Positions 6,960 through 15,369 of a stretch of 18,205 bases of DNA are shown here, piece by piece. The translations under genes and the position numbers were made by a program. Where the stretch lies: the NCBI GenBank assembly GCA_900766395.1, contig CAAFWB010000117.1:1-18205 (forward strand), read 5' to 3'. Source of the stretch: Clostridia bacterium. Its GTDB lineage: Bacteria; Bacillota; Clostridia; Christensenellales; UBA1242. The notes beneath the pieces are model-generated. The model saw nothing but the letters and a program-made list of their open reading frames with translations. It was not told the DNA's origin and did no database searches. Position 1 is the first letter of the stretch. The number at the start of each line of letters is the position of its first letter.

Positions 6960-7029
6960 TGACTTCGGACGGTCCGCTTTCTAGTCAGATAAGAACGTCA
7001 GGTTAATATTGATAAGGAGGAAAAGTCAT
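6960..7029 (+). promoter_or_regulatory. Structured mRNA leader of rplS (candidate L19 autoregulatory leader)
   Basis: About 70 nt lie between the predicted transcript start and the rplS ATG. TGACT (6960-6964) pairs with AGTCA (6983-6987), enclosing an inner stem CGGA (6966-6969)/TCCG (6973-6976). The same 5' strand can instead pair with GTCA at 6997-7000 or, over six bases, with AAGTCA at 7023-7028, between the AAGGAGG ribosome binding site (7014-7020) and the start codon. Leaders controlled by L19 itself are known in low-GC Gram-positives (an Rfam family exists); position and structure fit, but I cannot confirm membership without a covariance search. Confidence 0.55.
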
Positions 7030-7374
7030 ATGAATATGGTTGACATCATTGAGAAAGAAAACTTAAATCCAAATGCTCCACAAATTCATGTTGGAGATAC
7101 AGTTAGAGTTTTTGTTAAAATCAAAGAAGGCGACAAGCAAAGAATTCAAGCATATGAAGGCGTTGTTATCGCAAAGAGAAACGGTAGCGTTCGCGAAACA
7201 TTCACAGTTCGTCGTATTTCATACGGTGTTGGCGTTGAAAGAACATTCCCTGTTCATTCACCAATTATTGATCACGTTGAAGTGGTTAGAGTTGGAAAAC
7301 CAAGACGTGCAAAACTCTATTATGTTAGAGAACTCACTGGAAAAGCAGCGAAGATCAAATCTGACAGAGACTAA
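7030..7374 (+). CDS. rplS: 50S ribosomal protein L19
   Basis: Large-subunit ribosomal protein at the 30S-50S interface near bridge B8. The 114-aa product is full length: VGDTVRVFVKIKEGDKQRIQ, AYEGVVIAKRNG, SVRETFTVRRISYGVGVERT, FPVHSPIIDHVEVVRVGKP and RRAKLYYVRELTGKAAKI. I use the ATG at 7030, 9 nt after AAGGAGG; a TTG at 7009 is in frame but would put the ribosome binding site inside the gene, and ATG 7036 is a second possible start. In most Bacillota rplS follows trmD directly; here it lies three genes later, with its own promoter, leader and terminator, so it can be expressed separately from trmD. Confidence 0.99.
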   Translation: MNMVDIIEKENLNPNAPQIHVGDTVRVFVKIKEGDKQRIQAYEGVVIAKRNGSVRETFTVRRISYGVGVERTFPVHSPIIDHVEVVRVGKPRRAKLYYVRELTGKAAKIKSDRD

Positions 7375-7381
7375 AAATAAG

Positions 7382-7408
7382 AAGAAGGCAGTTGAGCCTT
7401 CTTTTTTA
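7382..7408 (+). terminator. Intrinsic terminator after rplS
   Basis: AAGAAGGC (7382-7389) pairs perfectly with GCCTTCTT (7396-7403) around a 6-nt loop and runs into T6 (7402-7407), with further T-rich sequence behind it. It lies 7 nt after the rplS stop and closes the rplS unit. Confidence 0.88.
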
Positions 7409-7428
7409 TTCTTTTTTTGTCTTTTCGT

Positions 7429-7457
7429 TTGTTTATTTGAGCAAACATTAATATAAT
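7429..7457 (+). promoter_or_regulatory. Promoter of the comM-dprA-topA operon
   Basis: A perfect -10 TATAAT (7452-7457) is preceded at 17 nt by TTGTTT (7429-7434, 3 of 6). Transcription would start near 7464, leaving a leader of only about 10 nt that is mostly the ribosome binding site AGAGGTG (7464-7470). Because the -10 covers the first in-frame ATG at 7456, it supports the ATG at 7474 as the real comM start. Confidence 0.55.
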
Positions 7458-7473
7458 GAAAAAAGAGGTGAAT

Positions 7474-9006
7474 ATGCTTTCAAAAGTTATATCATATGGG
7501 CTTTCTGGAATTGATGGTTTTGAAGTGTTTGTTGAAACAGACCTACATAATGGACTTCCTGGAATTGACATTGTTGGACTTGGCGACACATCGGTTAAAG
7601 AAGCAAAAGAAAGAGTTAAATCCGCGATTAAGAACAGCGGTTTCAAGTATCCTGAGGACAAGGCAACAATCAATCTTGCTCCCGCAGACCAAAGAAAAGA
7701 GGGGTCGAGTTTTGATTTGCCGATTGCAGTCGGTCTTCTTCTTGCGAGCAAACAAATTCAAAAAGACAAGGCAAAAGGATATGTGTTTTTGGGAGAACTT
7801 TCGCTTGACGGAAGTTTGAGAAAAGTCAATGGAGTTTTGCCAATTTTGATTTCGGCAAGAAGTGAAGGCTATAAAAAGTTTATTATCCCAGAAGCAAATG
7901 CAAAAGAAGCAAGTTTTATTTCTGGAATTGAAGTTTATGCAATGAACTGCTTGCGTGATGTTGTTGATTTCTTGGACGGTGTTGAAAAAAGAAACCCGTT
8001 GGAAGTTGCAAACTTTGAACAAGAGCAGAAAAAGATTGAATATCCTTTGGATTTTGCAAGTGTAAAAGGGCAGTCTAGCGCAAAAAGAGCACTTGAAATT
8101 GCAGCAGCAGGCGGACATAATGTTCTCATGATTGGACCTCCTGGAAGCGGAAAAACCTTGCTTGCAAAGTGTTTTCCGTCAATTCTTCCTGAAATGACGT
8201 TTGAAGAAGCACTTGAAGTGACAAAAATTCATTCGGTTGCAGGGATTTTGGACTCAAAACAAGGACTTGTTTTTTCACGTCCTTTCCGTTCTCCGCATCA
8301 CACTGCTTCGACTGTTGCTTTGACTGGCGGAAACAAGAATGCCAAGCCTGGCGAAATCAGTCTTGCACACAACGGAGTTTTGTTTTTGGATGAAGCACCA
8401 GAATATTCAAGACAAACGCTTGAGAGCCTTCGTCAGCCGCTTGAAGACGGGGAAATCACAGTGTCGAGAATCAATCAAACGGTTGTTTATCCCGCTTCGT
8501 TCACACTTATTGCAAGCATGAATCCATGTCCTTGCGGAAATTATGGAAGCAAAGATAACACTTGTCGTTGCACTCCAAGTCAAATTCAAAAATATTTGAA
8601 TAAACTTTCTGGTCCTTTGATGGATAGAATTGATATGCACATTGAGGTCGACAACATAACCTATGATGAGCTTTCTGACAAATCAGAGGGCGAACACAGT
8701 GCCGACATCAAAAAGCGTGTTGATTTTGCAAGAAAAATACAACACGAGAGATTCAAAAACGCTCACAACTTTTGCAATGCAAAAATGAATGTCAAGCAGA
8801 CAAAAGAATTTTGCAAACTTGACTCAGACGGCGAGCAACTTCTCAAAATGGCTTTTGAAAACCTAAAACTCAGTGCTCGCGCTCATGACAGAATTTTGCG
8901 TGTGGCAAGAACAATTGCCGACCTTGATGGCAAAAAGGATATTGATGTCATGCATCTTGCCGAAGCGATTGGATACAGAAATTTGGATAGGAAATATTGG
9001 GTATAA
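7474..9006 (+). CDS. comM: ComM/YifB family Mg-chelatase-like AAA+ ATPase
   Basis: Hexameric AAA+ helicase; in naturally transformable bacteria ComM drives branch migration of the incoming strand, and homologues are also found in bacteria not known to be competent. Order: N-terminal Lon-protease-like ChlI domain (about 1-170; NGLPGIDIVGLGDTSVKEAK, SSFDLPIAVGLLLA), AAA+ core with Walker A GPPGSGKT (221-228), FSRPFRSPHHTAS, Walker B VLFLDE (302-307), a Cys cluster C352, C354, C364, C366 (NPCPCGNYG...CRCTPSQ), and the C-terminal lid with LSARAHDRILRVARTIADLD. Start at 7474 gives 510 aa, the family length; the frame opens 6 codons earlier at 7456, inside the -10 element. It ends 1 nt before dprA, so the two DNA-processing genes are co-expressed. 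Confidence 0.95.
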   Translation: MLSKVISYGLSGIDGFEVFVETDLHNGLPGIDIVGLGDTSVKEAKERVKSAIKNSGFKYPEDKATINLAPADQRKEGSSFDLPIAVGLLLASKQIQKDKAKGYVFLGELSLDGSLRKVNGVLPILISARSEGYKKFIIPEANAKEASFISGIEVYAMNCLRDVVDFLDGVEKRNPLEVANFEQEQKKIEYPLDFASVKGQSSAKRALEIAAAGGHNVLMIGPPGSGKTLLAKCFPSILPEMTFEEALEVTKIHSVAGILDSKQGLVFSRPFRSPHHTASTVALTGGNKNAKPGEISLAHNGVLFLDEAPEYSRQTLESLRQPLEDGEITVSRINQTVVYPASFTLIASMNPCPCGNYGSKDNTCRCTPSQIQKYLNKLSGPLMDRIDMHIEVDNITYDELSDKSEGEHSADIKKRVDFARKIQHERFKNAHNFCNAKMNVKQTKEFCKLDSDGEQLLKMAFENLKLSARAHDRILRVARTIADLDGKKDIDVMHLAEAIGYRNLDRKYWV

Positions 9007-9007
9007 A

Positions 9008-10096
9008 ATGAACAAAGCAGAAAAAACATATTTGTGGTTTACATCTTTTGTTTTTCTACACTATGAAAGGGTGCAGAAACTCATTGAGTTGTTTGGTGAT
9101 GTCGAAGATATTTTTGACAAACTTGAAACAAAGGCAGAACTTGTGCAGGAAATTGTTGGCGGTGTGCAGAATTACAACAAAATGCTTTTTGCACGCGATG
9201 AAAATTTCTTGCAATCATACATTAATAATCTCAAAAACATGAACATTGAGGTTGTGACACAGGCATCAGCAAATTATCCAAAAAAATTGCTTCAAGTTGA
9301 ATGTCCGCCTTTCATTTTGTTTTGCAAAGGCAATCTCAAACTTCTTGAAGCAAATAATGGACTCGCTGTTGTTGGAACAAGAAGACCAACATTTTATGGA
9401 CGAGATATAACAGAAAAATTTTGCAAAGTGCTTTGCAAAAATGGTTTTTTGTTAGTTAGCGGAATGGCGGACGGAATTGATTCAATTGCGCATCGAACAG
9501 CACTTGAAAACAATGAACCAACAATTGCAGTTTTGGGAGGAGGATTTAATCACATCTATCCGGCCTCCAATCTTGAACTTTCAAAGAAGATTGAAGAAAA
9601 CGGGTTGCTTGTTAGTGAGTATCCACCAAGCCACAACGCCAAGAACTATGATTTTATCAAGCGCAATCGTATTATCGCAGGATTAAGCAAATGTGTTCTC
9701 ATTCCAGAGGCAGGCAAGACAAGTGGAGCACTTCACACAAAGAACTATGCGTTGGAAACGGGTCGTGAAGTTTTTGCAATTCCAGGCAACGTCAACTCGC
9801 CAATGAGTGAGGGAACAAACAACATGATAAAAACTCAACATGTAGCGTGTGCAACCGACCCACAAGACATTTTGGATTATTACAAAATTGCTCAAAACCC
9901 AATCAAAATGCCGAAAGCACCACAACTTTCACTTGATCAAATGCTCATTCGTGGAATGCTTGAAGATGGTGAAACTGATTTTGAAACTTTGCAAGAAAAA
10001 ACAAACCTTGACACAAAAACTCTAAATAGTTGTTTGACATCAATGCAAATTAGTGGGATAATCAAAAAGTTGCCGGGAAATAAATTCTCGCTCTAA
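9008..10096 (+). CDS. dprA: DNA-processing protein DprA
   Basis: DprA binds incoming single-stranded DNA during transformation and loads RecA. The frame is open from 8873, but the first 45 codons overlap comM; the ATG at 9008 gives 362 aa, the expected size. Order: N-terminal SAM-like region (1-85), Rossmann-type core with VVGTRRPTFYG (121-131), SGMADGIDSIAHRTAL (151-166), AVLGGGFNHIYPAS, VSEYPP and FIKRNRIIAGLS (216-227), and SGALHTKNYALETGREVFAI, then a C-terminal winged-helix-like DprA domain (about 300-362). The usual GxNxLIxxGA block reads GTNNMIKTQHVA, so its end is diverged. It follows comM by 1 nt with no clear ribosome binding site (coupled), and precedes topA as in Bacillus (dprA-topA-trmFO). 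Confidence 0.95.
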   Translation: MNKAEKTYLWFTSFVFLHYERVQKLIELFGDVEDIFDKLETKAELVQEIVGGVQNYNKMLFARDENFLQSYINNLKNMNIEVVTQASANYPKKLLQVECPPFILFCKGNLKLLEANNGLAVVGTRRPTFYGRDITEKFCKVLCKNGFLLVSGMADGIDSIAHRTALENNEPTIAVLGGGFNHIYPASNLELSKKIEENGLLVSEYPPSHNAKNYDFIKRNRIIAGLSKCVLIPEAGKTSGALHTKNYALETGREVFAIPGNVNSPMSEGTNNMIKTQHVACATDPQDILDYYKIAQNPIKMPKAPQLSLDQMLIRGMLEDGETDFETLQEKTNLDTKTLNSCLTSMQISGIIKKLPGNKFSL

Positions 10097-10109
10097 ATGA
10101 GAGGTATGA

Positions 10110-12185
10110 ATGAAATTAGTTGTCATTGAAGGACCAGGAAAAAGAGATACATTAAAAAAATATTTGGGCAGCGGCTATGATGTTGTTGCAACCAAAGGAC
10201 ATATAAGAGATTTGCCAGCAAAGGAAATGGCAATTGACTTTAATAATAATTTTGAACCAAAATATGAAGTTATGCCTGACAAAAAAGATGTCATTAATGA
10301 ACTTCAAGCAAAAGCAAAAAAAGCAGATTGTGTTTTGCTCGCAACCGACCCAGATCGCGAAGGAGAAGCAATTTCATGGCATATTGCCAACATTTTGGGA
10401 CTTGACCCAAATTCAAAATGTAGGATTGAGTTCAACGAAATTTCGGAGAACGTTGTTAAAAATGCGGTTGACCACCCAAGAGCAATCAATATGCAACTTG
10501 TTGACGCACAGCAGGCTCGAAGGGTTTTGGACAGAATTGTTGGCTACAAAGTTTCTCCAATCATTTGCAAAAAAATCAAACCAAAACTTTCAGCAGGTCG
10601 TGTTCAGTCTGTTGCGCTCAAACTTGTTGTTGAGAGAGAAAGAGAGATTCAAAACTTTGTCCCAGAAGAATATTGGATTGTGTCGTCAATACTCAACAAA
10701 ACTGGCGATAAACTCAACTTTAAGGCAAATCTAACAACGTGTGACAAGAAGAAAATTAAACCAAAAAACAAGGAAGAGGTTGACCAAATTCTTGCTGACA
10801 TCAAGGACAAAGATTATGTTGTTGAAAGCATCAAGAAAACAATAACAAAATCAAAACCAAATGCACCTTTCACAACAAGCACAATGCAACAAGATGCTTC
10901 GAGCAAACTTGGATTTGATACATCAAAAACGAGCAAACTCGCACAAGTTTTGTATGAAGGTGTTGAACTCAAAGGCGAAGGCAAAGTTGCACTCATAACA
11001 TACATAAGAACAGATTCTGTTCGTGTGTCGGAAGAAGCGAGCATGAAGGCGAGAGCATATATTGAAAACAAGTTTGGAAAGGATTACGTTCCATCAAGAA
11101 TTCCAAAATATGAGTCAAAAAAGAATGCACAAGACGCCCACGAAGCAATCAGACCAATCAACATCAATCGCACGCCCGAGGCGGTCAAAGATTCATTGAC
11201 ACCTGATGCATATAAACTATATAAACTCATTTATGACAGATTTTTGGCATCTCAAATGGCAGAAGCGGTTTATCACAATGTTATTGTTGATATTAATTGC
11301 TCAAAATATGGCTTCAAGGCAACAGGCAAAACTCTTGCATTTGCTGGATTCACTGCCTGCTACAAAAATGTTTCAATTGAAGATGAAAAAGAAGAATTTT
11401 CAAAAATTCCTCCACTAAACGCAAAAGATGTGTTGTGTCTAAAAGAAATTAATACAGAACAAAAGTTTACAAAACCTCCTCAACGCTACAACGACGGAAC
11501 TCTCGTCAAAGCAATGGAAGAAAAAGGCATTGGTCGTCCTGCAACATATGCTCCAACAATTGCCATATTGGTCGCACGTGAATACATTCAAAGAGAAGGA
11601 AAATTTTTTGTTCCAACAGAACTGGGATGCTGCGTGACTGATTATCTTGAAGAAAACTTCAAGCCAATAATGAATGTCGCCTTTACGGCTCGCATGGAAA
11701 ATCAACTCGACAACATTGCGGAAGGAACAGAAAAATGGCAAGACCTTATTGAAACATTTTGGAACTTTTTTGCTCCAATTCTCAAAAAAGCCGATGTGAC
11801 CGCTGTAAAAATTAAAGTTCCACCACAAGAAACGGACATTGTTTGCGACAAATGTGGTGCAAAAATGGTGATTCGCGAAGGTCGCTACGGCAAATTTTTG
11901 GGTTGCTCAAATTTCCCAAAATGCAATAATATGAAAAAACTTGAACCCGAAAAGAAAAACTATTCCAAAGTTGTTGGAGTTTGTCCAAAATGTGGCAAAG
12001 ATGTTGTGACAAGAAAAAGCAAGCACGGAAAAATATTCTATGCTTGCTCTGGATATCCAAATTGTGACTTTGTTTCATGGGATCGTCCAACAGGAAAATT
12101 ATGTCCAAACTGCAAAAGCCATTTGGTGTATGCCGCTGGGGACAAAGTGAAATGCTCAAATTCAGAGTGTGACTATGTTGAATAA
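10110..12185 (+). CDS. topA: DNA topoisomerase I (type IA)
   Basis: Type IA topoisomerase that relaxes negative supercoils. Toprim domain: E7 and K11 in VVIEGPGKRDTLKKYLG, GHIRDLP, and the metal-binding DPDREGE (D80, D82, E84). Core: LSAGRVQSVALKLVVERERE, STMQQDASSKLGFD, active-site tyrosine Y298 in ALITYIRTDS, DAHEAIRP (342-349), and YNDGTLVKAMEEKGIGRPAT. C terminus: three four-Cys zinc ribbons at C579/C582/C599/C605, C625/C628/C646/C652 and C665/C668/C682/C687. At 691 aa it is full length for a Bacillota TopA. The motif usually written ESPAK is EGPGK here; the catalytic Glu and Lys are kept. GAGAGGT (about 10099-10105) precedes the ATG at 10110; an ATG at 10106 is in another frame. The end overlaps trmFO by 11 nt. 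Confidence 0.98.
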   Translation: MKLVVIEGPGKRDTLKKYLGSGYDVVATKGHIRDLPAKEMAIDFNNNFEPKYEVMPDKKDVINELQAKAKKADCVLLATDPDREGEAISWHIANILGLDPNSKCRIEFNEISENVVKNAVDHPRAINMQLVDAQQARRVLDRIVGYKVSPIICKKIKPKLSAGRVQSVALKLVVEREREIQNFVPEEYWIVSSILNKTGDKLNFKANLTTCDKKKIKPKNKEEVDQILADIKDKDYVVESIKKTITKSKPNAPFTTSTMQQDASSKLGFDTSKTSKLAQVLYEGVELKGEGKVALITYIRTDSVRVSEEASMKARAYIENKFGKDYVPSRIPKYESKKNAQDAHEAIRPININRTPEAVKDSLTPDAYKLYKLIYDRFLASQMAEAVYHNVIVDINCSKYGFKATGKTLAFAGFTACYKNVSIEDEKEEFSKIPPLNAKDVLCLKEINTEQKFTKPPQRYNDGTLVKAMEEKGIGRPATYAPTIAILVAREYIQREGKFFVPTELGCCVTDYLEENFKPIMNVAFTARMENQLDNIAEGTEKWQDLIETFWNFFAPILKKADVTAVKIKVPPQETDIVCDKCGAKMVIREGRYGKFLGCSNFPKCNNMKKLEPEKKNYSKVVGVCPKCGKDVVTRKSKHGKIFYACSGYPNCDFVSWDRPTGKLCPNCKSHLVYAAGDKVKCSNSECDYVE

Positions 12186-13497
12186 AACAATTGTCGTAAA
12201 TATTATAGGGGCGGGGCTTGCTGGTTGCGAGGCCAGCCTTTATTTGTCTAAAATGGGAGCAAAAGTCAATCTTTATGACATGAAACCAACTCAAAAAACT
12301 CCCGCACATCGAAATGATTGTTTCGCAGAAATCGTTTGTTCGAATTCGCTAAAAAGCAAATTGCCAACAACAGCAAGTGGAATGCTGAAAGGCGAACTTG
12401 AAATCATGGGTTCAAAACTGCTTGAAATCGCAAAAGAAAATGCGGTTGATGCGGGTGGAGCACTTGCGGTGGATCGCGAAAAGTTTTCGGAACAAGTGAC
12501 AAATCTCATTCTCTCTGACAAAAACATTAATGTAATTTCAGAGAACGTGACAAATATTGATGTGTCAAAGCCCACAATCATTGCAACTGGACCATTGACA
12601 TCAAAAGAACTTATGACCGAAATTGAGCGAATTTCTGGCGTCAAATCGTCATTCTTTTTTGACGCAAAAGCGCCAATTCTTTCGGCTGACTCGATTGATA
12701 TGAACTTTGCGTTTTGGGGAAATCGCTATGACAAGGGAGAAACGGACGGCGACTACTTGAATTGTCCAATGAACAAAGAAGAATATGAGACATTCTATGA
12801 TGCACTCATTCATGCTGAAACAATCGAACTCAAAGAGTTTGAAAAGAACGGAAAAGTGTTTGAAAGTTGCATGCCTGTTGAAGTTATGGCACGTCGTGGT
12901 GCTGATTCTCTTCGATATGGACCGCTCAAACCTGTTGGGCTCAATGACCCACGAACTGGCAAGCGAGCATATGCCGTTTTGCAACTGCGAAAAGAAAACC
13001 GAGAGGGCACAATGCTCAACATGGTTGGATTTCAAACAAATCTAAAATTTGGTGAACAAAAACGAGTGTTTGGGTTGATTCCAGCACTCAAAAATGCGGA
13101 ATTTTTGCAGTATGGTGTTATGCACAGAAACTCATATGTTTTTGCGCCACTTGTTTTGAATGAATATCTTCAAATCAAAAATGCACCCAATGTGTTTGTT
13201 GGGGGACAGCTTTCAGGCGTTGAAGGCTATGTTGAAAGTATTGCAAGTGGACTTTTGGCGGCAATTAATATATTCAAATATATTAAAGGTGAAAATTTGC
13301 TCAAACTCCCTCAAACCACTTGCCTTGGAGGGATAATTAATTATATAACTAGTTATGAAGGAAATAATTTTCAACCGATGAATGCAAATTTTGGCGTGAT
13401 TGCATGCAATCAAAAATTGCCAAAAGACAAAGCGGAGGCAAGAAAAATTATGTATGACATTTCTATGCAAGAAATGAAACAAATATTTAAGGAGTGA
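12175..13497 (+). CDS. trmFO: Methylenetetrahydrofolate-tRNA-(uracil-5)-methyltransferase TrmFO
   Basis: FAD- and folate-dependent enzyme that makes m5U54 (ribothymidine) in the T loop of tRNA, using methylene-THF rather than SAM. Visible: dinucleotide-binding IGAGLAGCEASLYLSKMGAK (11-30), FAEIVCSNSLKS with C55, GGALAVDREKF, SCMPVEVMARRGADSLRYGP with C231, FGLIPALKNAEFLQYGVMHR and GGQLSGVEGYVESIASGLLA. C55 and C231 fit the two cysteines reported as important in the B. subtilis enzyme. I use the ATG at 12175 (440 aa); GTG 12169 and TTG 12178 are in-frame alternatives. It overlaps topA by 11 nt and ends 2 nt before hslV; the recombinase gene xerC/codV that separates these in Bacillus is absent. 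Confidence 0.97.
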   Translation: MLNKTIVVNIIGAGLAGCEASLYLSKMGAKVNLYDMKPTQKTPAHRNDCFAEIVCSNSLKSKLPTTASGMLKGELEIMGSKLLEIAKENAVDAGGALAVDREKFSEQVTNLILSDKNINVISENVTNIDVSKPTIIATGPLTSKELMTEIERISGVKSSFFFDAKAPILSADSIDMNFAFWGNRYDKGETDGDYLNCPMNKEEYETFYDALIHAETIELKEFEKNGKVFESCMPVEVMARRGADSLRYGPLKPVGLNDPRTGKRAYAVLQLRKENREGTMLNMVGFQTNLKFGEQKRVFGLIPALKNAEFLQYGVMHRNSYVFAPLVLNEYLQIKNAPNVFVGGQLSGVEGYVESIASGLLAAINIFKYIKGENLLKLPQTTCLGGIINYITSYEGNNFQPMNANFGVIACNQKLPKDKAEARKIMYDISMQEMKQIFKE

Positions 13498-13499
13498 AC

Positions 13500-14036
13500 A
13501 TGGAAAATCTTAGAGGAACAACAATTTGCGCTGTTATGCGTGACGGAAAAATTGCCATTGCAGGAGATGGGCAAGTGACAATGTCAAATTCAGTTATTTT
13601 CAAAAATAACGCAGTCAAAGTGAGAAAAATCTATAACGACAAGGTCGCGATTGGTTTTGCTGGAAGTGTTGCCGATGCATTTTCGCTTTCAGAGAGATTT
13701 GAGGAAATGCTCAACAAATTTTCAGGAAATCTCATGCGCAGTGCTGTGGAACTTGCTCAACTTTGGAGAAGCGACAAAGTTCTTCGCAAACTTGAAGCAA
13801 TGATGATTGTTTGTGACAAAGAAAAAATCTTGATTCTCACAGGCACAGGTGAGGTTATTGAACCACAAGACGGAGTTTGTGCAATTGGAAGTGGCGGAAA
13901 CTATGCGCTTGCCGCAGCAAAAGCATTGATTGACAACACGAATCTCAGTGCAAAAGAAATTGTTGAAAAGGCGCTTTATATTGCTGGCGAAATTTGTGTT
14001 TTCACAAACCACAATATAACAGTCATTGAGATGTAG
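13500..14036 (+). CDS. hslV: ATP-dependent protease peptidase subunit HslV (ClpQ)
   Basis: Peptidase of the HslVU (ClpQY) protease, a proteasome-like double hexamer with an N-terminal nucleophile. The start at 13500, after AAGGAG (13489-13494), gives 178 aa; the propeptide MENLRG would be removed to expose T7 of TTICAV. A GTG at 13494 is in frame but lies inside the ribosome binding site. Conserved parts: IAGDGQVTM, AVKVRKIYNDKVAIGFAGSV with ADAFSLSERFE, AVELAQLWRSDKVLRKLEAM, ILTGTGEVIEP and CAIGSGGNYALAAAKALI. The Thr nucleophile indicates the usual Thr-type enzyme, whereas B. subtilis ClpQ is processed differently and works with an N-terminal Ser. hslU follows after 9 nt. Confidence 0.97.
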   Translation: MENLRGTTICAVMRDGKIAIAGDGQVTMSNSVIFKNNAVKVRKIYNDKVAIGFAGSVADAFSLSERFEEMLNKFSGNLMRSAVELAQLWRSDKVLRKLEAMMIVCDKEKILILTGTGEVIEPQDGVCAIGSGGNYALAAAKALIDNTNLSAKEIVEKALYIAGEICVFTNHNITVIEM

Positions 14037-14045
14037 GAGGGAACT

Positions 14046-15362
14046 ATGGAAATGGAATTATCGCCAAAACAAATCGTTGAGGAACTTGATAAGTATATTA
14101 TTGGTCAGACAAACGCAAAAAAAGCGGTTGCAATAGCAATCAGAAACCGTTATCGCAGAAGCAAACTTGCCCCAGAACTTCGTGAAGAAATCACGCCAAA
14201 AAACATTATCATGAAAGGTCCAACTGGTGTTGGAAAAACAGAGATTGCAAGACGACTTGCAAAATTAATAAAAGCACCTTTTATCAAAGTTGAAGCAACA
14301 AAATATACCGAAGTCGGTTATGTTGGTCGTGATGTTGAAAGCATGATCAGAGACCTTGTTGATGTTTCAATCAGAATGGTTAAAGACGAAATGACAGAGC
14401 AGGTCAAAGAAAAAGCAAAAGCTTCTGTTGACAAAACAATAATTGATGCTATTTTCTTTGTTAAAAAATCGACAGCAACAGAAGGTGATTTGACTGCACT
14501 CAAAAATGAAATTATTGCTGATTACTCAAACGGTAAATATGAAGATTTTGTTATCGAACTTGATGTTGAGGAATCTCCAAAACCAATGGGACTAATGGAT
14601 GGAGCAATTGCTGAAATCAACATTGGCGGAATGTTTGAAGGAATATTTCCAAAGCGCAAGAGAAGAAAAAAGATGAGCGTAAAAAACGCAAGAAAAACGC
14701 TCATTGAAATTGAATGTGACAAACTCATTGACAACGACAAAGTCAATGCAGAAGCAATCAGACGCGCGGAAGAAAGTGGCATAATTTTTATTGACGAAAT
14801 GGACAAAATTTTGGACAAAGGTCAATCAAATGGACCAAATGTTTCTCGTGAAGGTGTTCAACGCGACATTCTTCCAATTGTCGAAGGCTGCACAGTTAAC
14901 ACAAAATATGGCACAATAAAAACAGATTATATACTATTTATTGCGGCAGGTGCTTTCCATGTGTCAAAAATGGAAGACATGATTCCAGAACTTCAAGGTC
15001 GTTTCCCAATCAAAGTTGAGCTTGATAATTTGACAAAAGATGACTTTATCAAAATCTTGACTTTGCCAAAAAATGCAATAACTTTGCAATATAAAGAGTT
15101 GCTCAAAGTTGATAACATCGACATCAATTTCACAGATGATGCTTTGACGGAAATTGCTGAGATTGGCGAGCAAGAAAATGAAACAAGCGAGAACATTGGG
15201 GCAAGAAGACTTCATGCTGTTATGGAAAAAGTTTTGGAAGATGTTTCATACAACGCAAATGGACTTCATCCAATGCTTGAAGTTGTTATTGACAAAAACT
15301 TTGTTCAAAACACTTTGAAAGACACAAAGAAAAAATTTGACCTCAAAAAATATGTTTTGTAG
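14046..15362 (+). CDS. hslU: ATP-dependent protease ATPase subunit HslU (ClpY)
   Basis: AAA+ unfoldase that feeds substrates to HslV. Walker A GPTGVGKT (58-65), pore loop GYVGRD (91-96), I domain (about 105-240), Walker B IIFIDE (246-251), VSREGVQRDILPIVEG (266-281), the ELQGRFPIKVEL segment with the arginine-containing sensor (315-326), and sensor 2 IGARRLH (384-390). The C-terminal KKYVL is the tail that inserts into HslV. At 438 aa it is a little shorter than ClpY of Bacillus (467), the difference being mainly in the I domain. AGGAGGG (14035-14041) precedes ATG 14046; ATG 14052 is an alternative. codY, which follows in Bacillus, is replaced by tcdA. Confidence 0.98.
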   Translation: MEMELSPKQIVEELDKYIIGQTNAKKAVAIAIRNRYRRSKLAPELREEITPKNIIMKGPTGVGKTEIARRLAKLIKAPFIKVEATKYTEVGYVGRDVESMIRDLVDVSIRMVKDEMTEQVKEKAKASVDKTIIDAIFFVKKSTATEGDLTALKNEIIADYSNGKYEDFVIELDVEESPKPMGLMDGAIAEINIGGMFEGIFPKRKRRKKMSVKNARKTLIEIECDKLIDNDKVNAEAIRRAEESGIIFIDEMDKILDKGQSNGPNVSREGVQRDILPIVEGCTVNTKYGTIKTDYILFIAAGAFHVSKMEDMIPELQGRFPIKVELDNLTKDDFIKILTLPKNAITLQYKELLKVDNIDINFTDDALTEIAEIGEQENETSENIGARRLHAVMEKVLEDVSYNANGLHPMLEVVIDKNFVQNTLKDTKKKFDLKKYVL

Positions 15363-15369
15363 GAGAAAT

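Noticed and set aside
7543..8118. 191-codon open frame on the - strand opposite comM
   Set aside because: It lies wholly inside the conserved comM frame, has a composition (many Phe, Asn, Cys, Lys) typical of antisense of AT-rich genes, and shows no family motif or ribosome binding site.
11812..12309. 165-codon - strand open frame across the topA-trmFO joint
   Set aside because: It is antisense to the TopA zinc ribbons and TrmFO FAD motif, both clearly coding; its Cys/His content is a mirror of those genes.
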